A DNA stretch of 64,000 nucleotides from Gemmatimonadaceae bacterium (lineage in GTDB: Bacteria > Gemmatimonadota > Gemmatimonadetes > Gemmatimonadales > Gemmatimonadaceae): NCBI GenBank assembly GCA_020851455.1, contig JADZCT010000020.1, forward strand, positions 1 to 64,000, in the 5' to 3' direction. Below the pieces are notes generated by a model, which saw only the letters and a program-made list of their open reading frames with translations, did not search any database and was not told the origin of the DNA. Each line of letters opens with the position of its first letter. Position 1 is the first letter of the stretch. Positions 6,104-15,103 of this stretch are shown here, piece by piece. Both the position numbers and the translations under genes were made by a program.

Positions 6104-6952
6104 TTAGCGACGCGGAGACGCGAGTAGCCAACGGCCCGGCAGTTCCGTAGCTCCCCACGTACGTCGCTCGTTGCACATCAGGGCCGCATCGGCCTCGGCA
6201 ATTCTCGCACGCGCCGCCCACACGGCGGCGTTGCGCGGGGCCTGCTCGACAAACTCCACGAAATGCGTTTCACCGAACCGCTCGCGCAGGATCTCGGTCA
6301 CGCCAGGCGCGGCGAAGTCGTGCAGCTCGACGCACAGCGCCGAACTGTGGAGCCATGGCACCCGAGCCGGATCGAGCAGATCGCGCTCGCACCCTTCGCA
6401 ATCGCAGAAGACGAGGGCCCCATGGTTCATGTTCACCGGCAGCGCTGCCAGCACCGCGGCGTCGGCGAGCCCGAGGGCGCGCACACGGTTTGCGACGCCG
6501 TTCAGTTCCGCCGACTGCATCGTGCGTCTGCGAAAGACGTCATCCGCCTCGAAGGCGTACACCGTGGCGCCGGGGAGCCGCATGGCCGCGCCGGTCGAGT
6601 ACAGGCCGAGCGCGCTACCAACGTTCACGGCGACCCTCCACCCGCGCGCAAGCTCGCGCTCGACCCACTCGTGAACCTCGCACTCATAGGCGCCGAGCAG
6701 AACCGGCGCCTCGCACTCCGCTTCTCGTTCGACGACCAGCAACTGGCCCGCGAACGGTCCGGCCGCAATGCGGCCCCCGGTCCGTTTCCAGAGCCGCGCG
6801 CGCGTACGCCGGCCCGGTGCCCACCGCGCAACGCCCAGCCGCCTGCGCAGCGCGAGCGGTACAAGCTGGTGGTACGTGCTCCGAAAGGCGGAGGCAATAC
6901 TCAGGTATGCCCTCGTGACTGGCCAGGGTACGCGGAAGTGTGCTTCAGGCAG
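6104..6952 (-). CDS. FkbM-like SAM methyltransferase, start uncertain
   Basis: A nominal start exists at TTG 6742, but the same frame is open up to a TGA at 6958-6956. The upstream part encodes convincing protein (AYLSIASAFRSTYHQLVPLAL, then GPFAGQLLV and LLGAYECEVHEW), so the gene surely begins upstream. No ATG, GTG or TTG exists in that extension; CTG at 6952 is the only Leu candidate near the N-terminus. The core has a Rossmann methyltransferase pattern: AVNVGSALGLYSTGAAMRLPG, YAFEADD, and CDCEGCE in the acidic motif of FkbM-type enzymes. Target unknown. Either an unusual start or an N-terminally damaged gene. Confidence 0.65.
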   Translation of the reverse strand: MPEAHFRVPWPVTRAYLSIASAFRSTYHQLVPLALRRRLGVARWAPGRRTRARLWKRTGGRIAAGPFAGQLLVVEREAECEAPVLLGAYECEVHEWVERELARGWRVAVNVGSALGLYSTGAAMRLPGATVYAFEADDVFRRRTMQSAELNGVANRVRALGLADAAVLAALPVNMNHGALVFCDCEGCERDLLDPARVPWLHSSALCVELHDFAAPGVTEILRERFGETHFVEFVEQAPRNAAVWAARARIAEADAALMCNERRTWGATELPGRWLLASPRR

Positions 6953-7024
6953 CCATCACTGGCAAGCTGGTACCCTCGCGTCGGATCACGGCACGAGCCG
7001 CCCTGGTGACGAAGCCGAAGGCGC

Positions 7025-7435
7025 TCAACGCTTCGGTCGCAGCGTATACACGTACGCTGCCACGGCCCGCACCTGCGCGGCCGAGAGATTGACGCCGCCC
7101 ATGGGCAGCATCGGCGTGGCTGCCTGTTTTGGCTTGGGCACGCCCGTCGTGATCGTCTTCACGAGGAACTCGTAGCTCCCGTCGCCGTTCAGCCACTGCG
7201 CATCGGTAAGATCGGGTCCGAGCGACGGAATGCCCTTCGCCCTGGGGCCGTGGCAGGTGAAGCAGAGGCCGCCGGCTGCGATGCCGTGAAAGATGCTGTC
7301 GCCGAGTGCGACGACCGCAGGGGGAAACGTAGTGTCAGCCGGCGCGATGGCGGCTGGTCCGGCCGCGAACCCCGCTGCTGAACCGGCGGCCGCCGCTATT
7401 GCGGCCGCGGTGGCCGTGGCGATGAGCAGTCGCAT
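7025..7435 (-). CDS. Exported monohaem cytochrome c (136 aa)
   Basis: Periplasmic electron carrier. The first 27 residues form an Ala-rich signal peptide. The haem site is CFTCH (Cys58, Cys61, His62), with a distal Met ligand in PMLPMGG (Met109 or Met112), the layout of small class I cytochromes. I start at the ATG giving MRLLIATA, which leaves 13 bp after the stop of the haem-barrel gene upstream in the same direction. Co-transcription with that gene suggests it passes electrons to or from the outer-membrane protein. Confidence 0.85.
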   Translation of the reverse strand: MRLLIATATAAAIAAAAGSAAGFAAGPAAIAPADTTFPPAVVALGDSIFHGIAAGGLCFTCHGPRAKGIPSLGPDLTDAQWLNGDGSYEFLVKTITTGVPKPKQAATPMLPMGGVNLSAAQVRAVAAYVYTLRPKR

Positions 7436-7448
7436 GTCGGCCTCGCAC

Positions 7449-8699
7449 CTAGAACGCAAGCACGGTGCCGCCGATCAGCCGGCCCCGGTTCTGCTCGAAG
7501 TCCCAGCCCAGCTCGCTCGTGAGTCGGATGTTGCGGCGTAGCACGTAGTGGAGCCCGCCGCTCACTGCGTTGTACCGGCGCAAGTAGCGCGCTGGCGTAT
7601 CCTGCTCGCCGAGCCGCAGCGAGATCACCGGCCTGTCCGACGACACCCAGTTGTAGCTCCCCGTCAGAACGAACCGGCCCGACTGTCCCTGCGGCCAGAA
7701 CAACACCTCGCCGAACGCCGCGTCCACGGTCGTGCCGAACGATGAAGTGGCGCCGCCCGGGCACGGCGACGACGCCGAGCACGAGCCGAAGAACGGGTCG
7801 TCGTCGAGGCGGCGCAGGAACTGCGCGTTGACGCGCGCCTTCGTGCCCAGGTCGAGTGAAGCGTCGGGGCCGTAGATGCGCGTGGCGTTGCTCGCGCCAT
7901 CCGAGCTCTCGGATCCGGTATAGGCGAACCCGCCAATCCGGAGCGGTCCAAACTCCTGCGAGAGCCGCACGGCAACGTTCTTGGGCGTGTTGCGATCGAA
8001 CTGCCGGCTCGAGCTCGCGGTGTTCAGCCCCTGACCGTTGACGACCTGCACCGAGAAGTCGGCGCCCTCCCATGGAGAGAGAGAGGCCATCACGCCGCGG
8101 TCGTACGTGAGGTCCGGCGTCGCCTCGCCAACCCGCACGCGGTACGCCTGGTAGTCCTCGTAACTTAGCCGGATCTCGCGCTTGAACAGCGGGTCCGACA
8201 CGGTGAATTGCCCGGCGATCACGTTGATGCCTGTCCCTCCGACATCGGTAAACTGCAGGTAGGCATCTTCCAGGCCTGCCACTTCGCCGCGCTCGGTGAG
8301 CAGAAAGTAGGTGTAGTAGCTGATATTGTGCGCCAGCAACCCACCGCTGAGCAGCTTGATCACCCACGGCGTCTGGAAGTCGGCCTGCGGGCCGCCAGAG
8401 CGCCCCTTGGTATAGGCCGCCGCGAAGTAATCCATGCGAATTGCGAGCGGCAGCGACCGGGGCAGCGTGAGCAGCGGGTCGCCCGTGTCAATCGTGTCGC
8501 GCGGGGCCTCGCCGGGCGCCATCTGAAAGCCGTTGGCCGCGAACTTCTCGCCAAATGTGTTGAGGTGAGGAATCGGCGCGTGGCAGAGCGCGCAACTGAC
8601 GCTGTACTTGCGGGCGAAGGCAGGAATCTTGGCCGATGCCACAGCGGGCACGCCGATGGCGATGGCGGCCAGGACCGCGAGTCGGGCTGTACGCAGCAT
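7449..8699 (-). CDS. Outer-membrane beta-barrel-like protein with an N-terminal haem-binding motif (416 aa)
   Basis: The signal peptide (residues 1-23, AVASA cleavage) is followed by a CxxCH motif, CALCH at 36-40, in the segment KYSVSCALCHAPIPHLNTFG. The remaining ~350 residues alternate short hydrophobic and polar stretches with many Gly, Tyr and aromatic turns, ending GGTVLAF with a terminal Phe, as in outer-membrane barrels. I chose the ATG at 8699 because the upstream extension lacks a signal. It pairs with the cytochrome c just downstream. Possible role: electron exchange across the outer membrane, or a receptor with one covalent haem. Substrate unknown. Confidence 0.75.
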   Translation of the reverse strand: MLRTARLAVLAAIAIGVPAVASAKIPAFARKYSVSCALCHAPIPHLNTFGEKFAANGFQMAPGEAPRDTIDTGDPLLTLPRSLPLAIRMDYFAAAYTKGRSGGPQADFQTPWVIKLLSGGLLAHNISYYTYFLLTERGEVAGLEDAYLQFTDVGGTGINVIAGQFTVSDPLFKREIRLSYEDYQAYRVRVGEATPDLTYDRGVMASLSPWEGADFSVQVVNGQGLNTASSSRQFDRNTPKNVAVRLSQEFGPLRIGGFAYTGSESSDGASNATRIYGPDASLDLGTKARVNAQFLRRLDDDPFFGSCSASSPCPGGATSSFGTTVDAAFGEVLFWPQGQSGRFVLTGSYNWVSSDRPVISLRLGEQDTPARYLRRYNAVSGGLHYVLRRNIRLTSELGWDFEQNRGRLIGGTVLAF

Positions 8700-8798
8700 T
8701 AATGGATCCCTCGTGGTAACCGAGTCAATCGGGTATGGACTTAGCGTACCAGACAGGCATCCATGGCACAAGACGCAGCACGCGCCGTTCATGTCAGG

Positions 8799-8827
8799 GC
8801 TCCCCCCTATTGCACAATGGGGGGTGA
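8799..8827. promoter_or_regulatory. Strong inverted repeat between divergent genes
   Basis: CTCCCCCC-TATTG and CAAT-GGGGGGTGAG form a stem with a 2-nt loop and single-base bulges. It lies between the haem-barrel gene (start 8699, minus) and the adhesin-like gene (start 8912, plus). Position and symmetry fit an operator serving one or both promoters, though a structured RNA leader is also possible. Confidence 0.4.
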
Positions 8828-8911
8828 GGGTGAGCTTATGTACGCCGTTCGCTGGCAGACGATGCTCCTGGCACCCGCGCCAACACCCCATCTCTGGACA
8901 TCAAGCCCCGC

Positions 8912-11900
8912 ATGCCTACGCCTGGCGTCGCCTCGGCAGGACTCCTTCTGGTTGGCGCACTGCTTCTTCTGCGCGGGCGCGGCGGACTCCGAAGGGTATG
9001 GCATCGGCGCACGGCCGGGCTTGGCTTCATTGCCGCGCTTGGAGCGGTGGCCATCGCGAGTTGTGGACGGGAGCCCACAGCGCCTTCAGCGGGCAGGTTG
9101 CCGGTCGCGCGTCCTGTGTCGTTCGTCGCCTCATTCCCCGCCGGGGCGAGCGCGCTCGCCGGCGGCTCCGACATCGTAGCCTTTGCCAAGGTTCGCGTGA
9201 CCTTCCATCACGCGGACGGTACCATGGCACTCGATACGATCGTTGACTTCGCGTCCACGAACGGAGACCAGGCGCAGGTCACGTTCACGCTGCACCTGCG
9301 GCAAGGCACTCCGTCGTCCGGCGAACCGATGACACTATCGCTGGCGTATGTCAGCGCGAGCGGCGACACGGTATTTCGCGGCGGGCCGACCCCGGTCACG
9401 GTCGTGCCGAGCAGTCCGGGCTCGCCGGCGCCGGTCGTCGTGCAGGTTCCCGTTCACTACAGCGGACCGGGATCGAACGCGGCTGCGGTGCGTATTTCGC
9501 CCCGGGCCCTGAGCGTGCCGGCGGGCGACGCGTTCACGCTGACAGCCGCCGCGACCGACGCGAGCGGCACGCCGCTGCCGGCCACGCCGATCGTATGGCA
9601 GTCGCTGGACCCGCCTGCAGCGGTGCTGAACAGCGCCACGGCCGGCTCAGGGACGACGAAACTCGTTCGCGGAAGCGCGCGCATCGTCGCCACCCTGCTT
9701 ACGGGCTAGGCAGACACGGCAACGCTCACGCTCACCCCCAGGCCCGGCGCGCTCGCAGTTGTATCGGGCAGCGCTCAGACAGGGCCGACGGGTTCAGTGC
9801 TCGCACAGCCGGTCGTGGTAAAGCTGACGGCGACCGATGGCCTTCCGCTTGCAGGAGTTGCCGTTGCGTTTGCGCCGTCGGCAGGCGGAAGCGTGGGCGC
9901 CGCGAGCGTTGTCACCGATGCAGGTGGGCTTGCGCAGACCACTTGGCAGCTCGCGCCCGCGCTGGGAGCGCAGTCACTGACGGCGACCGCGACCGGGGTG
10001 CCGGCTCCAGCAACCTTCACCGCCACGGCAATACCGGGTCCCGCGGCGAAGCTGGTATTCGCCTCGGCGCCCACGGCCGGCATTGCAGGCACGCCGTTGA
10101 GTTCCGTGGTCGTGACCGTGCTCGACGCCCTTGGAAACACGGCGTCGTACACGGGAGCGGTCACCGTGGCGCTCGGCAGCTCGCCCGACGGCACCGCGCT
10201 GCTCGGCACGACTACCGTGAACGCAGCTGCGGGCGTCGCCACTTTCACGTCGCTCCGCATTCGCAAGGCGGGCGGCGGGTATACGCTGTCAGCGAGCGCG
10301 GTATCGCTTGCCGGCGCCACGAGCGCGGCGTTCAACATCGCCACTGCGCCGGCGTCCACCCTGGCGCTCATGAGCGGCAACGGGCAGAGCGGCGTTCAGG
10401 GCACCGTGCTGCCCGCGCCAATTACCGCGCTCGTGACCGACAGCTGCGGCAATTCCGTCAGCGGGTTCCCGGTAACCTTCCAGGTTTCCACCGGGGGCGG
10501 CTCCGTTACACCTGCCGCCGCAAGTACGGACGCCAACGGCACTGCGTCCACGAACTGGCGACTTGGCCTGGCCACCGGGCTGCAGGTAATGACAGCCGCG
10601 GGCGCGGGCCTGACCCCGCCGTCGGTGGGCGTAACTGCGATTGCGGCGTCGCTGGCGCAGCTCGCATTCGGAACGCAGCCCACCTCCGTGACGGCAGGCG
10701 TCGTGATGTCCGCGCCCGTGACCGTGCGCGCGCTGAACGCGTCGGCCGCCACCGACACGACCTTTTCGGGCAACATCACGCTGGCCTTTGCCTCCAACCC
10801 GAGCGGCGCAACGCTCGGCGGGACGCTGACGGTCGCCGCCGTGAAGGGCGTTGCCACGTTCAGCACGCTGAGCATTCGCAAAGCGGGGGCAGGGTTCACG
10901 CTGTCGGCCAGCGCGAGCGGCCTGGGCGGCGCAACGTCGAGCACGTTCAACGTCACGGCCGCCCCGGCATCCATGGTCACGGTCGTAAGCGGAAGCGGAC
11001 AATCCGGGCCGCTCTCGACCGCTCTGCCGAGCCCGCTCGTCGCGCTCGTGAGCGACTCGTGCGGCAACCCGGTCGGTGGCGTCTCTGTCGCGTGGGCCAC
11101 GGGCAACGGAAGCGTGAGCCCGACCCCCGGGACAACCGGCGCCGCTGGCACCGTCAGCGCGACATGGACACTCGGGGCGACCGCCGGCTCCGCTACCGCT
11201 ACCGCGACAGCGTCGCCGCTCACGCCAGCGATCTTCACGGCGACGGCCATCGCGCCGCCCGCTGCGTACAGCAAGACGTGGAACGGATCGGTGAGCACGG
11301 ACTGGAGCACCGCTGCCAACTGGACGCCATCCGGCGTGCCCACCACCAGCGACTCTGTGCTCGTTCCGGTAACTGCGACCAACCCGCTGCTCACCGCAAC
11401 GACCAGCATCGGCAAGCTGACCGTAGCCACCGCCGCAACCCTCGGCCTGAACGGCAACGAACTCGACGCGTATGGGCCGATCAATGCCCAGGGGCTCATC
11501 TCCGGCCTGGCGCCGGGCTGGATCTACACCTTCGCGGGCGGGTCATTCGCGGGAAACTACGCCATCCAGTCGCTCTATCTCTCCGCCAATGCGTCGCTCT
11601 TTGGCGCGATGACGAACTCGGGCAACATCACGATCAACGGCAGTGGCGTGCTCGTGCTCGGCGGCAACACGCTGACGGTGACCGGCAGCGCATCGGCGCA
11701 ACTCAAGATGGTGAACGTGGCCGACTCGGTAAACGTGGCCGGAACCTTCACGGTAACTGCGTCGGCTGCCGCAGCGAACCTCACGGCTGGCACGATCGTC
11801 GTGGGCGGGAACTTCATACAGGCCGGCAACTACCAGAGCTTCCCCGCGACCGGCACGCACAAGGTCGTCATGAAGGGCATGAGCATCCCGCAGCACATCC

Positions 11901-13141
11901 AGTTCTTCTTCCCGCAGAATCGCTACTCGCACTTCAACGATCTTGTCATTGACAACCCGGCTGGCATTGTGATGGACTCCGTCAGCTACGACAACGGCGG
12001 CGGCGCCTGCGGGACGCCCACCTGCGGCGGCTACAACCAGGTCGCGCGCCACCTGACGATCCTTAACGGCACGCTGTCCGGCACGGTCGGATCGTACCTG
12101 CGCATCGGCGGCACGCTCACCGACGCGGCCGGCGGGCGCCTAACGGTGCCGCGCGTGTACTTCGACTCGTCCACCACACCCGTGAGCGGCACCACTCCGG
12201 CGCTGAGCGCGCCAAAGGTGTACTTCGACGGCTACTACGGCGGCGGCGCGTACCTCGGGCCCAAGCGCATGGCTCTCGCGGGCAACCTGACCGTCAACGG
12301 CCAGTTGATCTTCCTCCAGGATGACACGCTCAGGCTCAACGGACACTCGCTGACAGTCACCAGGCAGATCGGCACGCTCTGCTGCACCACCAAGTCGGCG
12401 ATCGAGATGACCAACGCGGCAGACGTGCTCACCGTCAATGGCGCGTTCAATGTTCCACGTGGCGTCTTCACTGGGGGCACGATCTACGCCGACAGCGCGT
12501 TCATCGTCCAGGGCGTGCAGGCGTCTGGCTCGCACAAGGTGGTGATGCGCGGCGGCGGATCGTTCTACTTCGCAGCCGGAACGTCGTCAACCATTGACTC
12601 GACCGCGAGCGGGAACTGGCTCAACGACGTTGACCTCGCGAACTCCGCAAGCGACACGCTGGTCATCGGAGGCAGCGTGCTGGTGAAGGGCACGCTGTCG
12701 AAGTCCACCGCCGCGCCCACGGTGTTCTCGGGCACGAATTCACTACCTGGCGTAGTCGCGGTCAATGGCATCAACGTTACCCAGCCAACGGTCTGGAACC
12801 GCGTGCCCCTGGCCATCGTTGGCAGCGGGTCGGTGGCGCTCGACAACGCCTCGTTCAACAACAGCACCTACGTGAGCGGCGAGGATCCGGCGCTCAGCGG
12901 CACCAGACAATGGCATCTCTCGGTTGTCCGCGGAGGAGGCGGGACCTACTCGCTCTCCGGCCTCAACTTCTCGCTCACATCGTCGTTGCCGACGCCGGGC
13001 GCCAACATCTGGGGGTTCGTCAACCTCAGCGGACCGGCGGCCCTCACGTTGAACCTCACCGGGGCGACGCCAACAGCCGCGGGAGGCGGGACGGCGAGGT
13101 CGCAGGCGCTCGGCGGCGCGACACTCAACTGGACGCCGTAG
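8912..13141 (+). pseudogene. Large Ig-repeat lipoprotein/adhesin interrupted by an in-frame TAG
   Basis: One reading frame of 1410 codons is broken only by TAG at 9707-9709. Upstream (265 aa): a hydrophobic N-terminus with a lipobox-like IASC near residue 51, then an Ig-like domain. Downstream, without frame change: alternating repeats of two Ig-like types (Big_1-like 'VSGSAQTG...PVVVKLTATDG', and 'KLVFASAPTAGIAGTP...V.V.DALGN'), about five in all to residue ~785. A WNGSVSTDWSTAANW module and a long beta-rich region follow, with repeated 'GSHKVVMRGG' and 'LTVNG' motifs. A CAG-to-TAG change would explain the stop (LLTG-Q-ADTATL). The untranslated remainder shows no further decay, so this is recent, phase-variable, read through or a sequencing error. 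Confidence 0.8.
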
Positions 13142-13697
13142 CGGCCCCTCGCTGATCGGCCGGCAGCATCAACCCTTCCAGGAAGAACGCGGCGAACTCC
13201 GCGCGCCCGTTCAGGCGCGATTTCTGGTAGACCGACACGGCGTGCTGCCGCACGGTGCGTTCACTGCGCTCCGTGGCGAAAGCAATCTGCTTGTGGCTCT
13301 GGCCCTTGAGCATCAATAGCGCCACATCACGCTCGGCGGGCGTGAAGTCCCATGCGGCAAAGCGCTCGTCTATCGCGCGGCCGAGCCCGGCTAGCGCGGA
13401 CTCCGCGCTAGCGCGCCATGCATCGCGCTCGGCAACCTGCGCGGCAAGCAGGTGCTGCGCTTGCATCAGACGCCGGCGCGATCGCCACCAGCCGCGCCAG
13501 AGGACGACGTTCGTGCCAAGCAGGAACGCGAGCAGCGCCATCTCGTAGAGCGCGTGCCCTGAGAGCCAGCTCTCCGGGCCGTCAAACCATAGGTCAATGC
13601 CCTGTCCTACGGTGGTTACCGCCAGGACAACCACCAGGAGCACGCGCAGCCTGCGGTCGTCGTCGGGCAGATCTTCGGTGTCTGGCGCATCCGGCAT
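13125..13697 (-). CDS. Membrane-anchored LuxR-type transcriptional regulator (190 aa)
   Basis: The N-terminal half has two membrane helices (LRVLLVVVLAVTTVGQGIDLWF about 17-38 and YEMALLAFLLGTNVVLW about 51-67) followed by a basic, coiled linker. The C-terminal LuxR/GerE helix-turn-helix covers about 118-178 (FTPAERDVALLMLKGQSHK, ERTVRQHAVSVYQKS). No receiver domain, so it probably senses a membrane or periplasmic cue directly. Its 3' end overlaps the convergent adhesin gene by 17 bp. Palindromic GGCATAT elements lie over and just upstream of its start codon, suggesting autoregulation. Confidence 0.85.
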   Translation of the reverse strand: MPDAPDTEDLPDDDRRLRVLLVVVLAVTTVGQGIDLWFDGPESWLSGHALYEMALLAFLLGTNVVLWRGWWRSRRRLMQAQHLLAAQVAERDAWRASAESALAGLGRAIDERFAAWDFTPAERDVALLMLKGQSHKQIAFATERSERTVRQHAVSVYQKSRLNGRAEFAAFFLEGLMLPADQRGAATASS

Positions 13698-13739
13698 ATG
13701 TCGGAAACCTATATGCCATCGCTACCTGCGGCATATGCC
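13693..13739. promoter_or_regulatory. GGCATAT-type palindromes at the LuxR gene start
   Basis: GGCATAT (13693-13699) and ATATGCC (13711-13717) are perfect inverted arms 11 bp apart; GGCATATGCC at 13730-13739 is a perfect 10-bp palindrome. The ATG of the LuxR gene is inside the first arm. Good candidates for binding sites of that regulator. Confidence 0.5.
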
Positions 13740-13822
13740 GGACTTGAATTGAACACATATCCAATAGCACGCCCTTCCGGGAAGCGGCAGGTTGCGCACA
13801 TCACCTGAACCGGAGCGTCCCG

Positions 13823-14311
13823 ATGTTGCCCAACCCATTGCATCCCGCCGTTGTCCACTTCCCAGTGGTCCTCGCGTTCCTGCTGCCCGCAATGGCGCTG
13901 GGAACGCTGTGGGCGATTCGCCGCGGCGCCCGGGCGCGCCGTGCCTGGGCGCTTCCGCTTTCGTTTGCGGTAGCGCTCGCTGCCAGCGCGTGGCTGGCGG
14001 TGGAGACTGGCGAAGGACAGGACGAGCGGGTTGAGAAGGTAGTCGCCGAGCAGCCCCTGTCCACGCACGAAGACATGGCAGAAACGTTCATGGCCGCGTC
14101 AATGGTTCTTGCGGTGGTGGCAGCCGCGGGGCTGCTTGGCGGCATCCCCGGACGCGCCGCGCGGCTCGTGACGGCCGCTGGCTCGCTGGTGCTGCTGGCG
14201 GGCGCGGCGCGAGTTGGCCACAGCGGCGGCGAGCTGGTGTACAAGTACGGCGCGGCGAGCGCTTACGTGCCGAGCGCCAACACGCCTGCGGCGGTGGGAG
14301 GTGCGCGATGA
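13823..14311 (+). CDS. DUF2231-like membrane protein (162 aa)
   Basis: Four predicted membrane helices: about 9-31, 43-60, 88-107 and 116-130. The N-terminal HPAVVHFPVVLAFLLP motif with two His is the hallmark of DUF2231 proteins, where such His residues may bind haem or metal. An acidic periplasmic loop (ETGEGQDERVEKVVAEQ) follows helix 2 and a conserved-looking GHSGGELVYKYG sits at the end. The stop overlaps the ATG of the Rieske gene by 4 bp, so the two form an operon. A membrane redox role with the Rieske protein is likely but unproven. Confidence 0.8.
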   Translation: MLPNPLHPAVVHFPVVLAFLLPAMALGTLWAIRRGARARRAWALPLSFAVALAASAWLAVETGEGQDERVEKVVAEQPLSTHEDMAETFMAASMVLAVVAAAGLLGGIPGRAARLVTAAGSLVLLAGAARVGHSGGELVYKYGAASAYVPSANTPAAVGGAR

Positions 14312-14859
14312 TCGGCCACGATTGCAGGAGCGGAGGCCCCCCGGCGGGGCCGGGCGCCGCGTGCGGCGAATGTCCCGCGGCAGCCGCAGGCCGCCGGGCT
14401 TTTCTACGCGACGTTGCGTTCGCCGCAGCCGGCGCGCTCGTGCTCACGGGCGGAAGCGCCGCGCGGGCGCTGGCTGCGTCCGTCGCTCCGGTGCAGCCAG
14501 CCGGGGCGAGCGGCACGCAGCGTACCTACCCGATTCCGGCGCGCGACGCCATCCAGGTGGATGCGTCCAACGACCTGATCCTCGCGCGCTGGCAGGGGAA
14601 GGTGTATGCGTTCTCGTTGCGGTGCCCACACCGCGGCGCGCGTCTCGAGTGGCGTGAGAATGAGGGCCGCGTGTTCTGCCCCAAGCACAAGGCCCGCTTC
14701 GCGCCCGATGGCACACACGATTCAGGACGCGAGTCGCGCGACCTGGATCGCTACGAGATCGCGCGGCAGGGCGCATCGGTGACCGTTGACCTTGGCGCGG
14801 TACTCCATGCCGACCAGGACGCCGATGCGTGGCGGGCGGCCGTGATCACGGTGGCATAA
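14308..14859 (+). CDS. Exported Rieske [2Fe-2S] protein (183 aa)
   Basis: The N-terminus has a twin-arginine-type signal (RRAFLRDVAFAAAGALVLTGG, around 29-49) preceded by a Cys-containing leader. The Rieske cluster ligands are Cys106 and His108 (CPHRG) and Cys124 and His127 (CPKHKARF). The disulphide Cys seen in bc1-type Rieske proteins is absent, so this is closer to ferredoxin-type or oxidase-associated Rieske domains. Translationally coupled to the DUF2231 gene. Likely carries electrons on the periplasmic face. Confidence 0.88.
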   Translation: MIGHDCRSGGPPAGPGAACGECPAAAAGRRAFLRDVAFAAAGALVLTGGSAARALAASVAPVQPAGASGTQRTYPIPARDAIQVDASNDLILARWQGKVYAFSLRCPHRGARLEWRENEGRVFCPKHKARFAPDGTHDSGRESRDLDRYEIARQGASVTVDLGAVLHADQDADAWRAAVITVA

Positions 14860-14892
14860 CCCGGCCACCGCTCCGGGAGCATGGAGGTTCTC

Positions 14893-14915
14893 CGGGGCCG
14901 ACCCACCCGGCCCCG
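14893..14915. terminator. GC-rich hairpin after the Rieske gene
   Basis: CGGGGCC (14893-14899) and GGCCCCG (14909-14915) form a perfect 7-bp stem with a 9-nt loop, 34 bp after the Rieske stop codon. No T-tract follows. Terminator by position only. Confidence 0.4.
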
Positions 14916-15103
14916 ACGCCTCCGCCTATACATTAGAGAGCTGCTGCCGATCCGGCTCACGCCCTCGCCCGATGACCACGCGCGCTCACACCCGCATCAT
15001 CGGCCTCGTCTTGGGCTGAGCGGGTTGCTGCCTGCAATGTAAGGTGCGAGGCCAATGTTGATATCATCCTTCAACGGCATCTGACCAGGCTGGGCACGAC
15101 ACC

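Noticed and set aside
6103-6109. GTTAGCG on the plus strand resembling an attC core beyond intI
   Set aside because: No inverse core with pairing arms is found within 130 bp, and it is the stop region of the methyltransferase gene.
8912-8986. PEP-CTERM-like string near the N-terminus of the Ig-repeat protein
   Set aside because: Such sorting signals are C-terminal; here it is at the start and most likely part of the lipoprotein signal region.
9595-11952. 785-aa plus-strand reading frame inside the Ig-repeat gene
   Set aside because: It lies in another frame of the repeat gene, is Arg/Ala/His-rich and has no domain; the Ig-type frame is much better.
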